From the NCBI RefSeq assembly GCF_009176645.1, contig NZ_AP019007.1:434001-498000 (forward strand): a DNA stretch of 64,000 bases, in the 5' to 3' direction. How positions within the stretch are numbered: the first letter of the stretch is position 1; each line of letters begins with the position of its first letter. Made by a program: the position numbers and the translations under genes. The DNA comes from Enterobacter oligotrophicus (GTDB lineage: Bacteria > Pseudomonadota > Gammaproteobacteria > Enterobacterales > Enterobacteriaceae). The notes under the pieces were generated by a model, which was not told the DNA's origin, did no database searches, and saw only the letters and a list, made by a program, of their open reading frames with translations. Positions 29,689-41,370 of the stretch are shown here, piece by piece.

Positions 29689-29885
29689 GTCTTCTCCTTT
29701 TTCGCTAAGCGTCACAATCATAACTGAATTTCATCAACAGGGTGGATATGTCGGATCGTGCGTTTAACGTTCGTATAGCATGGTGGTGATTAGGCGAACG
29801 CGCGGAGCTTGTGGCAAAATAAACGGATACAGAAAGCCAAACAGGCGAAAGACACGAAACGTGTCAGCATACTCTGGAGAATCAC

Positions 29886-30476
29886 ATGCAGCTTAAACGT
29901 GTGGCAGAAGCCAAACTGCCAACCCCATGGGGCGATTTCCTGATGGTGGGTTTTGAAGAACTGGCAACCGGACAGGATCACGTCGCCCTGGTGTTTGGCG
30001 ACATTTCAGGACAGACGCCGGTACTGTCTCGCGTACATTCGGAGTGTCTGACCGGCGATGCCCTGTTCAGCCTGCGCTGTGATTGTGGTTTCCAGCTAGA
30101 GGCCGCCCTTTCCCATATCGCTGAGGAAGGCCGTGGCGTGCTGCTTTATCACCGCCAGGAAGGTCGTAATATTGGTTTGCTGAATAAAATCCGCGCCTAT
30201 GCGCTGCAGGATCAGGGATACGACACGGTCGAAGCTAACCATCAGCTTGGCTTTGCCGCCGACGAGCGCGACTTCACCCTGTGCGCGGATATGTTTAAGT
30301 TGCTGGGCGTAGATGAAGTTCGCCTGCTGACGAATAACCCACGCAAAGTGGAGATCCTGACCGAAGCGGGTATCAATATCGTCGAACGCGTGCCGCTGAT
30401 CGTTGGACGTAACCCGAAAAATGCCCACTACCTCGACACCAAAGCCGCAAAAATGGGCCACCTGTTGGGCGAGTGA
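29886..30476 (+). CDS. ribA: GTP cyclohydrolase II
   Basis: A 196-residue GTP cyclohydrolase II, the first committed step of riboflavin synthesis. Zinc ligands C54, C65 and C67 are present ([17 protein letters not shown]), as is the catalytic region [14 protein letters not shown]. It stands alone and is convergent with acnA, sharing a terminator. Confidence 0.96.
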   Translation: MQLKRVAEAKLPTPWGDFLMVGFEELATGQDHVALVFGDISGQTPVLSRVHSECLTGDALFSLRCDCGFQLEAALSHIAEEGRGVLLYHRQEGRNIGLLNKIRAYALQDQGYDTVEANHQLGFAADERDFTLCADMFKLLGVDEVRLLTNNPRKVEILTEAGINIVERVPLIVGRNPKNAHYLDTKAAKMGHLLGE

Positions 30477-30484
30477 TCGCAAAT

Positions 30485-30510
30485 AGCCCGGCACAGGTGC
30501 CGGGCTTGTT
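30485..30510. terminator. Terminator between ribA and acnA
   Basis: AGCCCGGCAC and GTGCCGGGCT form a 10-bp stem with a 2-base loop, followed by TGTTT on the plus strand. It probably serves both convergent genes. Confidence 0.8.
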
Positions 30511-30513
30511 TCA

Positions 30514-33189
30514 TCAATCCAGCATTTTACGAATCACGTAGTGCAAAATGCCGTCGTTCTGGTAATAGGTTAGCTCTGTTGCCGTATCGATACGGCACCG
30601 ACATTCCAGCATCTCTGTTGTCCCGTCCGCCCGTGTCAATTTTACCGGCACCGTTTTGCCCGGCTGCAGATTTTGCAATCCGCTAATGTCAATCTGCTCT
30701 TCACCCGTCAGCCCCAGCGTTTTGCGGGTGACGCCTTGCGGAAACTCCAGCGGCAAAATACCCATACCAATCAGGTTAGAGCGGTGAATACGTTCAAACG
30801 ACTCGGCAATGACCACACGGACGCCCAGCAACCGTGGTCCCTTCGCCGCCCAGTCACGGCTTGAACCTGAGCCATACTCTTTCCCGGCGATAACGGCCAG
30901 CGGCGTACCTTCTTTCTGATAGCTCATCGCCGCGTCGTAAATAGACACCACTTCCGAGCCCGGCAGGTGTCGTGTCATCCCCCCTTCCACACCCGGCACC
31001 ATTTCGTTGCGAATACGGATGTTGGCAAAGGTCCCGCGCATCATCACTTCGTGGTTACCACGACGCGAACCGTAGGAGTTAAAATCACGACGCTCCACCC
31101 CACGGCTTTGCAGATAGCGCCCGGCCGGACTGTCGGCTTTGATACTGCCTGCCGGGGAGATATGGTCCGTTGTGACTGAATCCCCTAACATTGCAAGGAT
31201 GCGCGCGTTGTGAATATCCTTAAGCGGTTCAGGCTCTGCCAGCATGTCATCGAAGAAAGGCGACAGGCGGATATAGGTTGAATCATCCTGCCAGTCATAG
31301 GTGTCAGAACCGACGACATTGATCGCTTTCCATTCGGGCGTGCCTTCAAACACCTCGGCATACTCTTTGCGGAACATCTCCGTCGACACCTTCTCGACCG
31401 CACGCGCAATTTCCCGCGAGGACGGCCAGATATCTTTCAGATACACAGGATCATTTTTGCGATCGTGACCAATCGGGTCGGTGACCAGGTTGATATTCAT
31501 ATTCCCGGCCAGTGCATAGGCTACGACCAGCGGCGGTGACGCCAGCCAGTTCGTTTTAACCAGCGGATGAATACGCCCTTCGAAGTTACGGTTACCGGAG
31601 AGGACCGCGCCGACGGTCAGATCGCCCTGCTTAATCGCCATTTCTATTGGCTCAGGCAACGGCCCGGAGTTACCGATGCAGGTCGTACAGCCATATCCCA
31701 CCAGGTTAAAGCCCAGCTCGTCCAGGTACGGCGTGAGCTTCGCCTGCGCCAGATAATCGGAAACCACTTTCGAGCCAGGGGCGAGAGAGGCTTTCACCCA
31801 CGGCTGCGGTTTAAGGCCAAGCTGTACCGCCTTTTTCGCCAGTAACCCTGCGGCCATTAGCACGCTTGGGTTTGAGGTGTTGGTACAGGAGGTAATGGCT
31901 GCGATAACCACCGCCCCGTCAGGAAGCTGATACTGATGCCCGTTCATGACATAGTCGACCGGACGGTGATCTTTTTGCGCGGTGTTCACTTCCAGTTCAT
32001 TACTGGCGGCAAATGCTTTAGGCACGTTATTCAGCGCAACGCGATCCTGAGGACGTTTTGGCCCCGCGAGGCTTGCCTCCACGGTGCCCATATCCAGCTC
32101 CAGCGTGCTGGTAAATACAGGCTCATCGCCAGGGTTGCGCCACATTCCCTGCGCTTTGGTGTAGGCCTCAACCAGAGCCACCTGCTCTTCACTGCGGCCA
32201 CTCAGACGCATATATTCCAGCGTGACGCTATCGATCGGGAAAAAGCCGCAGGTTGCGCCATATTCCGGCGACATATTGGCGATGGTGGCGCGATCCGCCA
32301 GCGGTAATGAATCCAGCCCGTCACCGTAAAATTCGACAAACTTGCCGACCACACCATGCTTACGCAACATCTGGGTCACGGTCAGGACCAGGTCGGTTGC
32401 GGTAATGCCTTCCGGGAGCTTGCCCGTCAGCTTAAAGCCCACCACATCCGGGATGAGCATAGAAACGGGCTGGCCGAGCATGGCTGCTTCCGCTTCAATG
32501 CCGCCAACGCCCCAGCCAAGCACGCCCAGGCCGTTAATCATCGTGGTGTGTGAATCGGTGCCCACCAGCGTATCCGGATAGGCCACCCACGCTTTATCCT
32601 GCAATTCACTCCAGACGGCTTTGCCCAGATATTCCAGGTTGACCTGGTGACAGATCCCCGTTCCTGGAGGAACGACGCTAAACCGGCTGAACGCCTGCTG
32701 CCCCCATTTCAGGAAAACATAACGCTCATGGTTACGCTCCATCTCCAGGCGAACGTTCTCACCAAACGCGTCGTCATCGCCGAAATGGTCAACGGTCACT
32801 GAGTGGTCGATAACAAGATCAACCGGTGAGAGCGGGTTTACTTTTGCCGTATCCCCTCCCAGGCGCTTAACGGCTTCACGCATGGCGGCTAAATCGACGA
32901 CGGCAGGTACACCGGTGAAATCCTGCATTAATACCCTGGCCGGACGATAGGCTATTTCTCTGTCTGCATGGGCATTCTTCAGCCAACCCGCCAGTGCCTG
33001 AATATCTTCGGCAGTCACGGAATCGTCGTCCTGCCAGCGTAAAAGGTTTTCCAGTAAAACTTTCAGCGACTTGGGTAACCGCGAAATGTCCCCAAGCGTC
33101 CTGGCTGCCAGCGGTAAGCTGTAATAGTGCCAGGTTTTATTTTCTGCCTGTAACGTGTCCTTACTGGCTTCGCGTAGGGTTAACGACAT
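30514..33189 (-). CDS. acnA: Aconitate hydratase A
   Basis: An 891-residue aconitase of the AcnA/IRP type. The 4Fe-4S ligands are in SCTNTSNP and [12 protein letters not shown], and the swivel domain carries [13 protein letters not shown]. It isomerises citrate to isocitrate, is the stress and stationary-phase enzyme in E. coli, and as apo-protein binds mRNA. Length equals E. coli AcnA. A leaderless run of three microprotein genes lies upstream on the same strand, separated by a terminator. Confidence 0.97.
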   Translation of the reverse strand: MSLTLREASKDTLQAENKTWHYYSLPLAARTLGDISRLPKSLKVLLENLLRWQDDDSVTAEDIQALAGWLKNAHADREIAYRPARVLMQDFTGVPAVVDLAAMREAVKRLGGDTAKVNPLSPVDLVIDHSVTVDHFGDDDAFGENVRLEMERNHERYVFLKWGQQAFSRFSVVPPGTGICHQVNLEYLGKAVWSELQDKAWVAYPDTLVGTDSHTTMINGLGVLGWGVGGIEAEAAMLGQPVSMLIPDVVGFKLTGKLPEGITATDLVLTVTQMLRKHGVVGKFVEFYGDGLDSLPLADRATIANMSPEYGATCGFFPIDSVTLEYMRLSGRSEEQVALVEAYTKAQGMWRNPGDEPVFTSTLELDMGTVEASLAGPKRPQDRVALNNVPKAFAASNELEVNTAQKDHRPVDYVMNGHQYQLPDGAVVIAAITSCTNTSNPSVLMAAGLLAKKAVQLGLKPQPWVKASLAPGSKVVSDYLAQAKLTPYLDELGFNLVGYGCTTCIGNSGPLPEPIEMAIKQGDLTVGAVLSGNRNFEGRIHPLVKTNWLASPPLVVAYALAGNMNINLVTDPIGHDRKNDPVYLKDIWPSSREIARAVEKVSTEMFRKEYAEVFEGTPEWKAINVVGSDTYDWQDDSTYIRLSPFFDDMLAEPEPLKDIHNARILAMLGDSVTTDHISPAGSIKADSPAGRYLQSRGVERRDFNSYGSRRGNHEVMMRGTFANIRIRNEMVPGVEGGMTRHLPGSEVVSIYDAAMSYQKEGTPLAVIAGKEYGSGSSRDWAAKGPRLLGVRVVIAESFERIHRSNLIGMGILPLEFPQGVTRKTLGLTGEEQIDISGLQNLQPGKTVPVKLTRADGTTEMLECRCRIDTATELTYYQNDGILHYVIRKMLD

Positions 33190-33321
33190 AAGCTCCTCCT
33201 TAATTACAGAGATACCCTGACAATCATCAGGGCCGTAATTAAAGATAACACAAAGATGTCGTAACGTTTTGATAACAACCCAAATTGATAAATTTCGGAA
33301 TGGTCCAGAGAACCCTGGAAA

Positions 33322-33350
33322 ACAAAAAACCCCGCCGTGGCGAGGTTTTA
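33322..33350 (-). terminator. Terminator after the ymiC-like gene
   Basis: On the minus strand CCTCGCC and GGCGGGG pair around a short loop, followed by TTTTTTG. This separates the microprotein genes from acnA, whose own promoter should lie within 33190-33320. Confidence 0.82.
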
Positions 33351-33354
33351 CGAT

Positions 33355-33456
33355 TTAGAGGAGAGCCAGCCAGATAAGCTGACACCAGAAGAGAATCGAC
33401 ACGGAAAAAACGCCGATCCATGACCAGTATTTGAGAGTTGTCATGTTATTCATCAT
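33355..33456 (-). CDS. ymiC: Single-pass membrane microprotein, YmiC-like
   Basis: A 33-residue frame beginning MMNNMTTLKYWSWIG and ending in a hydrophobic stretch (VFSVSILFWCQLIWLALL). E. coli has a 31-residue small membrane protein, YmiC, at this place with a similar KYWSW motif. It lies between yciX and acnA. Function unknown. The start may be the second ATG. Assignment rests on position and partial resemblance. Confidence 0.65.
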   Translation of the reverse strand: MMNNMTTLKYWSWIGVFSVSILFWCQLIWLALL

Positions 33457-33589
33457 AGGGACACCAGGCTTTATTTATTAAACCGTCTGAGGTCAGCCCT
33501 CAGTGCTATATTGCTGATGTGTATTTATTAAAGAGTACAAAAGCGCACACCATCGTTAGGCTAATTACATCATTACGCAATAAACGCAA

Positions 33590-33760
33590 TTACTGCTTTT
33601 TGGGTTCGTCTTCCGCGAACATATCAATAAAAGCCTGCTGCTGCGGTGTCAGTTTCCAGGAAGCCGGCACGCTGGTTGCAGGGGCCTTACGCGCATTGTG
33701 ACGATTGTCACGATGCTGACACATCTGTTTTACCGTTTCTGTACGTACCGTCATTGCCAT
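33590..33760 (-). CDS. yciX: Small protein YciX
   Basis: A 56-residue soluble, basic protein (MAMTVRTETVKQMCQHRDNR at the start, then VPASWKLTPQQQAFIDMFAE). It matches the size and place of E. coli YciX. It begins 2 bp after the ymiA stop, so it is translated from the same message. Function unknown. Confidence 0.8.
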   Translation of the reverse strand: MAMTVRTETVKQMCQHRDNRHNARKAPATSVPASWKLTPQQQAFIDMFAEDEPKKQ

Positions 33761-33762
33761 AT

Positions 33763-33903
33763 TTAACCCCAAAATTTCCAGGCAAGGAGAGCAACCACCA
33801 CCCAAAACAGGGCAGAGACAAGAAAGACCGCCAGCCAGGCTTTACGCTTAAGCGCGGGGTCCCTTTGCGGTTCTTCACTTCCTGACGGCATTGCTAACCT
33901 CAT
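33763..33903 (-). CDS. ymiA: Small membrane protein YmiA
   Basis: A 46-residue protein, exactly the E. coli YmiA length, reading MRLAMPSGSEEPQRDP then one membrane span (AWLAVFLVSALFWVVVALLA) and a short tail KFWG. Predicted orientation is N-terminus in the cytoplasm. First gene of a ymiA-yciX pair. Function unknown. Confidence 0.88.
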   Translation of the reverse strand: MRLAMPSGSEEPQRDPALKRKAWLAVFLVSALFWVVVALLAWKFWG

Positions 33904-34241
33904 ACAATCGATATCGCTTATCATTTAGAGACCAAACAATTGGTACAAGTAATCATCGGTTGAGATAAATCCTAAAGAAACTTTAGCCGAAAAGCCAGTG
34001 AATTTACGAATCTGTGCCTGGGAAATATTCATTCTTTTGACCAGAAATAAATAATTGAAAAGAATTATTTGCGAAGCCGTAAATTACTTTCTACTTTTGT
34101 CGCAAATTTGCGACAGTAAGACCTTATAAATTAAATGGGTTCTGCCATTATATGGCGAAGATATGCAGATGATGATAATTCTAATTTAGGTTTGAGAGGT
34201 TATTTCGGTATCTTTCCGCATGGGAAAGATACCGGGAGTGA
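33904..34241 (-). other. cysB-ymiA intergenic region with a perfect palindrome
   Basis: This 338-bp AT-rich stretch holds the hairpin after cysB (34206-34234), a perfect 18-bp palindrome TGTCGCAAATTTGCGACA at 34099-34116, and the presumed promoter of ymiA. A 35-codon minus-strand frame (33925-34032) exists without a ribosome-binding site and is not called as a gene. Confidence 0.6.
34206..34234 (-). terminator. Hairpin after cysB
   Basis: CGGTATCTTTCC and GGAAAGATACCG form a long perfect stem just past the cysB stop. The following minus-strand tract is AAATAA, not a U-run, so termination may be partial and could read into ymiA. Confidence 0.65.
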
Positions 34242-35231
<990 letters not shown>

Positions 35232-35349
35232 TTAGCGCACGCGTTCAATCGCTTAAGACGATTTGATAATAAGAAATGGGTTAACTATAACCACTATATC
35301 ATTTATAGCCTGGCTGTATAGTACGGAACAAAAAATAATAACAACGTAA

Positions 35350-35378
35350 TAAAAAAGGGCCGGAAGCCCGGCCCTTTT
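35350..35378 (-). terminator. topA terminator
   Basis: On the minus strand AAAAGGGCCGG and CCGGCCCTTTTTT enclose GCTT, about 25 bp past the topA stop, with a clear U-run. Confidence 0.88.
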
Positions 35379-35403
35379 AGAGGTAAGTTACGGTAAGTGA
35401 AGA

Positions 35404-38001
35404 TTATTTCTTGCCTTCAACCCATTTACCGTCAACAAAGAAGGCTGACCAGCCTGTCGCTTTACCCTCTTTCTCTGCCGCAACATACTGCTGCTTCGTT
35501 TTACGGCTGAAACGCACAACGGTCTTATTCCCCTCCGGGTCCTGCTGTGGCGCATCGGCCAGGTAACGCAGTTTCTCCGGCAGACGATCGCGGAAGCGAT
35601 GCAGCTCTTCCACCAGCGGGGCGCGCGTCTCACGCGATTTCGGGAAGGTGTTGGCAGCCAGGAACACGCCAGCAGCACCGTCACGCAGCACGAAGTAGGC
35701 GTCTGACTTCTCACACGGCAGCTCTGGCAGCGGAACAGGATCTTCCTTCGGCGGAGCCACTTCACCGTTGCGCAGGATCTTACGCGTGTTTTTACACTCG
35801 TCGTTGGTACACGCCATGTACTTACCGAAGCGGCCCATTTTCAGGTGCATTTCGGAACCACACTTCTCGCACTCAACGATCGGGCCGTCGTAGCCTTTAA
35901 TGCGGAACTCGCCCTCTTCAATCTCGTAACCATCGCAGGTTGGGTTATTACCGCAGACGTGCAATTTACGTTTTGGATCGATCAGATAGCTGTCCATCGC
36001 CGTGCCGCATTTCTTACAGCGACGTTTGGCGCGCAGGGCGTTGGTTTCCGCGTCGTCACCTTCCAGTACGTTGAGAACTTCGTTCTCCGGCACCAGATTG
36101 ATGGTGGTTTTGCAGCGTTCTTTCGGCGGCAATGCATAGCCAGAGCAGCCCAGGAATACGCCCGTTGTGGCGGTACGAATGCCCATCTTACGGCCGCAGG
36201 TTGGGCAGTCGATGCTGGTCAATACCATCTGGTTCGGCAGCATACCGCCCTCTTCAGGATCTTTCTCGGCTTTATCCAGTTGATTGGTAAAGTCGCTAAA
36301 GAAGCTGTCGAGTACCTTTTTCCATTCCGCCTGGTGGCTGGCAACCTGGTCAAGACTGTCTTCCATCTGCGCGGTGAAATCATAGTTCATCAACTCGCGG
36401 AAGTTGGCTTCCAGACGGTCGGTAACAATTTCACCCATTTTTTCAGCGTAGAAGCGACGGTTTTCGACACGCACGTAGCCACGATCCTGGATGGTCGAGA
36501 TGATCGACGCATAGGTCGACGGACGACCGATACCGCGTTTTTCCAGCTCTTTCACCAGCGAGGCTTCGCTGAAACGGGCTGGCGGCTTGGTGAAGTGCTG
36601 AGCCGGGACCAGTTCAACCAGAGACAATTCGTCCCCTTTGTTGACAGCAGGCAGCGTTCTGTCTTCATCGCCTTTACGCAAGGCAGGCATTACCTTTGTC
36701 CAGCCGTCGAAGCGCAAAATGCGTCCACGCGCCTTCAGACGGAAATCCCCCGCGCCAACGGTCAGCGTGGTGGAATCATATTTCGCGGGCGTCATCTGAC
36801 ATGCTACAAACTGACGCCAGATCAGCTGATACAGCTTCTGTGCATCCGCTTCCATATCTTTCAGCGATTCCGCTAACACGGAGACGTCAGAAGGACGGAT
36901 CGCTTCGTGCGCTTCCTGAGAGTTCTCTTTACTGGCGTACTGGTTCGCGCTTTCCGGCAGGTATTTCTTACCGAAATTGTCACTGATGTAGCCACGGACC
37001 ATGTTAACTGCATCCTGGCTCAGGTTGGTGGAGTCAGTACGCATGTAGGTGATGTAGCCCGCTTCATACAAGCGCTGCGCCATCATCATGGTTTTTTTCA
37101 CGCCATAACCCAGACGCGTGCTCGCCGCCTGCTGCAACGTTGAGGTAATAAACGGTGCGCCGGGCTTGCTGCTGGTCGGTTTGTCTTCGCGTTCCAGCAC
37201 CTGATAACGCGCTTTCTCCAGCAACGCGACCGCCGCCATCGTCTGGTCACGGTTTTCTGGGCGGAACGGTTTATCGTTCTGATGGCTTACCTGCAGCGGC
37301 AGCGCATCTCCCCCTGGCGTGGTCACATTCGCGTCAATTTCCCAGAATTCTTCCGGTACGAACGCTTTGATTTCACGCTCGCGCTCGACGACGAGGCGCA
37401 CAGCAACGGACTGCACACGACCGGCAGACAGACCGCGGGCGACCTTTTTCCACAGCAGTGGCGAAACCATGTAACCCACAACGCGGTCCATAAAGCGACG
37501 CGCCTGCTGTGCGTTTACACGGTCGATATTCAGTTCGCCCGGCTTTTCAAACGCCTGACGAATCGCATTCTTTGTAATTTCGTTAAACACTACACGGCTG
37601 TAGCGTTTGTCGTCACCCCCGATCACTTCCCGCAGGTGCCATGCAATGGCTTCCCCTTCGCGGTCAAGGTCGGTTGCGAGATAGATGTGGTCTGCTTTTT
37701 CAGCAAGCTGTTTCAGCTCGTTAACGACTTTTTCTTTCCCTGGCAGCACTTCATATTGTGCATCCCAGTTATGCCATGGGTTAACCCCCATGCGGTTGAC
37801 AAGCGCGCTACGTTCATCCTTTTTAGGCTTTTTAGCCCCTTTGGTGGAGGTAGAGTCTGCGCTCTTTTTGCTGGCTGAGCCACTGGTCGGCAAATCGCGG
37901 ATATGACCCACGCTGGACTTAACCACGTAGTCATTACCCAGATACTTATTGATCGTTTTGGCTTTTGCCGGGGACTCAACGATGACGAGAGCTTTACCCA
38001 T
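35404..38001 (-). CDS. topA: DNA topoisomerase I
   Basis: An 865-residue type IA topoisomerase that relaxes negative supercoils. The N-terminal Toprim domain carries [14 protein letters not shown], the catalytic tyrosine is Y319 (GYITYMRTD), and the C-terminal half carries several tetracysteine zinc ribbons ([27 protein letters not shown]). The start ATGGGTAAAG follows AAAGGTGAAT; an in-frame GTG two codons earlier is less likely. Confidence 0.97.
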   Translation of the reverse strand: MGKALVIVESPAKAKTINKYLGNDYVVKSSVGHIRDLPTSGSASKKSADSTSTKGAKKPKKDERSALVNRMGVNPWHNWDAQYEVLPGKEKVVNELKQLAEKADHIYLATDLDREGEAIAWHLREVIGGDDKRYSRVVFNEITKNAIRQAFEKPGELNIDRVNAQQARRFMDRVVGYMVSPLLWKKVARGLSAGRVQSVAVRLVVEREREIKAFVPEEFWEIDANVTTPGGDALPLQVSHQNDKPFRPENRDQTMAAVALLEKARYQVLEREDKPTSSKPGAPFITSTLQQAASTRLGYGVKKTMMMAQRLYEAGYITYMRTDSTNLSQDAVNMVRGYISDNFGKKYLPESANQYASKENSQEAHEAIRPSDVSVLAESLKDMEADAQKLYQLIWRQFVACQMTPAKYDSTTLTVGAGDFRLKARGRILRFDGWTKVMPALRKGDEDRTLPAVNKGDELSLVELVPAQHFTKPPARFSEASLVKELEKRGIGRPSTYASIISTIQDRGYVRVENRRFYAEKMGEIVTDRLEANFRELMNYDFTAQMEDSLDQVASHQAEWKKVLDSFFSDFTNQLDKAEKDPEEGGMLPNQMVLTSIDCPTCGRKMGIRTATTGVFLGCSGYALPPKERCKTTINLVPENEVLNVLEGDDAETNALRAKRRCKKCGTAMDSYLIDPKRKLHVCGNNPTCDGYEIEEGEFRIKGYDGPIVECEKCGSEMHLKMGRFGKYMACTNDECKNTRKILRNGEVAPPKEDPVPLPELPCEKSDAYFVLRDGAAGVFLAANTFPKSRETRAPLVEELHRFRDRLPEKLRYLADAPQQDPEGNKTVVRFSRKTKQQYVAAEKEGKATGWSAFFVDGKWVEGKK

Positions 38002-38400
38002 ATTCACCTTTACCTAATTTAATTCTTCCAGGAATACGCCGCACGTTGATTTCCCTTCCGCTGACGACGAGCCATTGATATTGCGACTGCGTCAGGGGAT
38101 ATCAACCCCTATGTCTTACCGAACGTCAGATTGGCGACATCCAGGTCATTGAGTTATCGGGTATTTTTCTCACATCAAAGTTAATTCGTGACGAATTCCC
38201 GGTCGAATGTCAAGCAATTCTGTTGCCAGAATGACGAAAGCGCACACTGTACCTGATAAAATTCGTTACGCAACTTTATTAGCATGCAAAAGCAAATCCC
38301 GCCAGCACGCCCCCTCGCCCTTATCCCCTCAGATCACAGGGAAAATTTGCCCCCAAAGCGTCCCCGGCGTAGACTATTGTCACTGTTTAAGGAGTGGATT
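38002..38400. other. topA-yciN divergent intergenic region
   Basis: These 399 bp carry the divergent control regions of topA and yciN. E. coli topA has several promoters here and responds to supercoiling and Fis. I see a minus-strand TTGACA at about 38208-38213 but no matching -10 at the right spacing, so I place no promoter. No open frame is supported. Confidence 0.5.
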
Positions 38401-38652
38401 ATGCAGAATACGACCCAACCTATTGACCGAGCATCTCTGCTTATCGAAGCGAACAAACTGATTCGCGATCATGAAGACACCCTGGCGGGCATTGAAGCGA
38501 CCGGCGTAGAACAACGTAACGGCGTGCTGGTTTTCAGCGGCGAATATTTCCTTGATGAACAAGGTTTACCCACCCCGAAAAGCACTGCGGTATTTAACAT
38601 GTTTAAATACCTGGCACATGCACTGTCAGAGAAATATCATCTGATCGATTAA
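38401..38652 (+). CDS. yciN: Conserved small protein YciN
   Basis: An 83-residue acidic protein (DUF2498 type) matching E. coli YciN ([20 protein letters not shown] then [18 protein letters not shown]). AAGGAG precedes the ATG by 7 bp; frames further upstream are not needed. Function unknown. Convergent with sohB over a shared terminator. Confidence 0.93.
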   Translation: MQNTTQPIDRASLLIEANKLIRDHEDTLAGIEATGVEQRNGVLVFSGEYFLDEQGLPTPKSTAVFNMFKYLAHALSEKYHLID

Positions 38653-38655
38653 TGC

Positions 38656-38684
38656 AAAACGCGAGGCAAATGCCTCGCGTTTTT
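38656..38684. terminator. Bidirectional terminator between yciN and sohB
   Basis: ACGCGAGGCA and TGCCTCGCGT form a 10-bp stem with a 2-base loop, flanked by AAAA and TTTTT, in the 34 bp between the two stops. Confidence 0.88.
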
Positions 38685-38686
38685 GT

Positions 38687-39733
38687 TTACAGCAGCGGCT
38701 TTTGGCTGCGTTGCAGCCAGCGTAGCAGCAGACGATCGGCGCTCTCGGCGGCGCTGTTGGTGAAGCGGTCAAGCAGTCGTTTACGCCGGGTGAAGCGCAC
38801 GCCCACCAGTTCGCGGCCTTCCATCAGGCTCAGCAACAGATCGTCGCTGGTTCCAACTTCATCCACCAGCCCTTTCTCCTGCGCCTGAGTGCCGTACCAG
38901 TGTTCGCCTGTGGCGACGTGCTCAATGTCGAGTGCAGGACGCATACGGTGTACAAAGTCTTTAAACAGATGATGCGTTTCGTTCAGATCTTCACGGAATT
39001 TCTGACGCCCCTCTTCGGTATTCTCACCCAGCAGCGTCAGTGTGCGTTTGTACTGTCCCGCCGTGTGCAGTTCAATATCGATCTCTTTATTTTTCAGGAA
39101 ACGGTTAAAGTTCGGGATCTGCGCGACCACACCGATGGAGCCGATGATGGAGAAAGGTGCTGCAACAATTTTGTCCGCGACGCAGGCCATCATATAGCCA
39201 CCGCTTGCGGCCACTTTATCCACCGCTACCGTCAATGGGATCTGCTTCTCACGCAGGCGCTGTAACTGCGAAGCTGCCAGGCCGTAACCGTGAACCACCC
39301 CGCCCGGACTCTCAAGACGCACGACAACTTCGTCCTGCGGTTTTGCGACCGAAAGGACAGCCGTCACCTCTTCACGTAGAGAGGAGACTTCATGCGCATC
39401 CATGCTGCCTTTAAAATCGAGCACATAGACGCGTGGTTTTGCCTCATCCTGCGGCGCATTAAGTTTGGCTTTCGCCTTCGCCTCTTTAGCCTCCTGCTTA
39501 TGCTTTTTCTTCTGCGCTTTCAGCCACAGTTTTTGCTGGTGGTGATCCAGCAACGACAGCGACATCTCTTCCTGCATCTCTTTATATTGTTCGCTCAGGC
39601 GGGTAATGCGTAACTCACCACGCTGACGCTTGCGTTGCGTCAGGTTCACAATCAGTACGGCGATCACCGCGATAGCAATCACCACCGTCGCGATTTTGGC
39701 CAAAAACAACCCATATTGAGAAAGTAATTCCAC
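38687..39733 (-). CDS. sohB: Inner-membrane serine protease SohB, S49 family
   Basis: A 348-residue protein with an N-terminal membrane anchor (YGLFLAKIATVVIAIAVIAV), a charged coiled-coil segment rich in K and A, and an S49 peptidase domain. The catalytic serine is in AASGGYMMA, and IGSIGVVAQIPNFN follows. In E. coli, extra SohB suppresses htrA (degP) loss. The start is taken as GTG in GTGGAATTACTT, where AAGG stands 8 bp upstream, matching E. coli MELLSEYG; another GTG three codons earlier is possible. Confidence 0.92.
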   Translation of the reverse strand: MELLSQYGLFLAKIATVVIAIAVIAVLIVNLTQRKRQRGELRITRLSEQYKEMQEEMSLSLLDHHQQKLWLKAQKKKHKQEAKEAKAKAKLNAPQDEAKPRVYVLDFKGSMDAHEVSSLREEVTAVLSVAKPQDEVVVRLESPGGVVHGYGLAASQLQRLREKQIPLTVAVDKVAASGGYMMACVADKIVAAPFSIIGSIGVVAQIPNFNRFLKNKEIDIELHTAGQYKRTLTLLGENTEEGRQKFREDLNETHHLFKDFVHRMRPALDIEHVATGEHWYGTQAQEKGLVDEVGTSDDLLLSLMEGRELVGVRFTRRKRLLDRFTNSAAESADRLLLRWLQRSQKPLL

Positions 39734-39985
39734 GCGCTCCACCTTGATTTAACCACGATTCTTTCACGCCAGTGTACAACAGCCCTGCTCAAGCGTCTCG
39801 CTCGTGACATTACCTCTGCGAGCCGCCTTCAGGAATCCCCCCATTCTGGTTTAAATATTTGCAAATTGTTAATTTTGCTGCGTTGTCTCCTGTAGACTGA
39901 TTGAATTCTCCTGTTATTTCGGGCATAAAGCCGAAAAGTCATAGATAAAGGCACATTTGACGCGCAGTGTGCCTGAGGAGTCACC

Positions 39986-40747
39986 GTGCATTATCAACCG
40001 CAAAAAAATCTGCTGCAGAACCGGATTATTCTTGTCACCGGTGCCAGCGACGGGATTGGTCGCGAAGCGGCGTTGACCTATTCCGAATATGGCGCAAGCG
40101 TCATCCTGCTGGGCCGTAACGAAGACAAACTTAAACGGGTCGCGCAGGAAATAGAAAATGCTGGCGGCACACCAACGCCGTGGTACACGCTCGATTTACT
40201 CACCTGCACCCCTGCAACCTGCCAGGCGCTTGCACAGCGTATCGCCGCGCATTACCCGCGTCTTGACGGTGTTCTGCACAATGCCGGACTGCTGGGCGAA
40301 GTTCGCCCGATGGAAGAACAAAATCCCGAGATCTGGCAGCAGGTCATGCAGGTGAACGTTAACGGGACATTCTTCCTCACCCAGTCTTTGCTTCCTTTAT
40401 TACTCAATTCTGATTCCGGCTCTCTGGTCTTTACCTCTTCCAGCGTGGGCCGCCAGGGGCGCGCAAACTGGGGGGCATACGCCGCCTCAAAATTCGCGAC
40501 CGAAGGGATGATGCAGGTTCTTGCCGAGGAGTATCAGAGCCGCCATCTGCGCGTAAACTGCATTAACCCCGGCGGGACGCGCACCAAAATGCGTGCCAGC
40601 GCCTTCCCGACGGAAGATCCACAGAAGCTCAAAACCCCGGCAGATATCATGCCGCTCTATCTTTGGTTGATGGGGGACGACAGCCGCCGCAAAACAGGGA
40701 TGACCTTTGATGCCCAGCCAGGCCGCAAGCCGGGGATTTCGCAATGA
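39986..40747 (+). CDS. yciK: Short-chain dehydrogenase YciK
   Basis: A 253-residue SDR with cofactor motif TGASDGIG (residues 19-26), NAG (NAGLLG) and the active site S...YAASK (SSSVGRQGRANWGAYAASKF). Substrate unknown. It starts with GTG, preceded by GAGGAG at 6 bp. It overlaps btuR by 4 bp, so it is cotranscribed with it. Confidence 0.94.
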   Translation: MHYQPQKNLLQNRIILVTGASDGIGREAALTYSEYGASVILLGRNEDKLKRVAQEIENAGGTPTPWYTLDLLTCTPATCQALAQRIAAHYPRLDGVLHNAGLLGEVRPMEEQNPEIWQQVMQVNVNGTFFLTQSLLPLLLNSDSGSLVFTSSSVGRQGRANWGAYAASKFATEGMMQVLAEEYQSRHLRVNCINPGGTRTKMRASAFPTEDPQKLKTPADIMPLYLWLMGDDSRRKTGMTFDAQPGRKPGISQ

Positions 40748-41334
40748 GTGAGGAACGTCATCAGCAACGTCAGCAGCGTCTGAAAGAGCAGGTTGATGCG
40801 CGCGTCGCCGCAGCCCAGGACGAGCGCGGGATCATCATCGTGTTTACCGGCAACGGCAAAGGTAAAACTACCGCGGCGTTTGGCACCGCCACGCGTGCGG
40901 TGGGTCATGGGCAAAAAGTGGGTGTCATTCAGTTTATTAAAGGGGAATGGCCTAACGGTGAACGTAATTTGCTTGAGCCGCATGGCGTTGAGTTTCAGGT
41001 GATGGCGACCGGGTTTACCTGGGACACGCAAAACCGTGAAACCGACACCGCAGCCTGCCTTGCCGTTTGGGAACACGCTAAACGCATGCTGGCTGATCCT
41101 GCGCTGAATATGGTGCTACTGGATGAGATCACTTATATGGTGGCGTATGACTACCTGCCACTGGATGCTGTACTGGAGGCGTTAAAAAATCGGCCTTCGC
41201 ATCAGACCGTTATCATTACAGGGCGTGGCTGCCATCGGGATATTCTTGAGCTTGCAGACACCGTCAGCGAGTTGCGTCCGGTTAAGCATGCGTTCGATGC
41301 GGGTATCAAAGCGCAAATCGGCATTGATTACTAA
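40744..41334 (+). CDS. btuR: Cob(I)alamin adenosyltransferase
   Basis: A 196-residue CobA/BtuR ATP:corrinoid adenosyltransferase with P-loop GNGKGKTTAA (residues 36-45) and the corrinoid-site motif TWDTQNRETD. It makes adenosylcobalamin from salvaged cobalamin. It starts within the yciK stop (ATGA) and ends at a terminator shared with rluB. Confidence 0.95.
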   Translation: MSEERHQQRQQRLKEQVDARVAAAQDERGIIIVFTGNGKGKTTAAFGTATRAVGHGQKVGVIQFIKGEWPNGERNLLEPHGVEFQVMATGFTWDTQNRETDTAACLAVWEHAKRMLADPALNMVLLDEITYMVAYDYLPLDAVLEALKNRPSHQTVIITGRGCHRDILELADTVSELRPVKHAFDAGIKAQIGIDY

Positions 41335-41370
41335 ATAAAAAGCCCGGTCGACATGACCGGGCTTCTGTTT
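41335..41370. terminator. Terminator between btuR and rluB
   Basis: AGCCCGGTC and GACCGGGCT form a 9-bp stem with A-rich sequence before and TCTGTTTTT after. It fits both convergent genes. Confidence 0.85.

Noticed and set aside
33925..34032. 35-codon minus-strand frame between cysB and ymiA
   Set aside because: It has no ribosome-binding site and no hydrophobic or conserved pattern that I recognise; possible but unsupported.
35845..36876. 343-codon plus-strand frame inside topA
   Set aside because: Antisense to topoisomerase I, no ribosome-binding site or domain, composition typical of a shadow frame.
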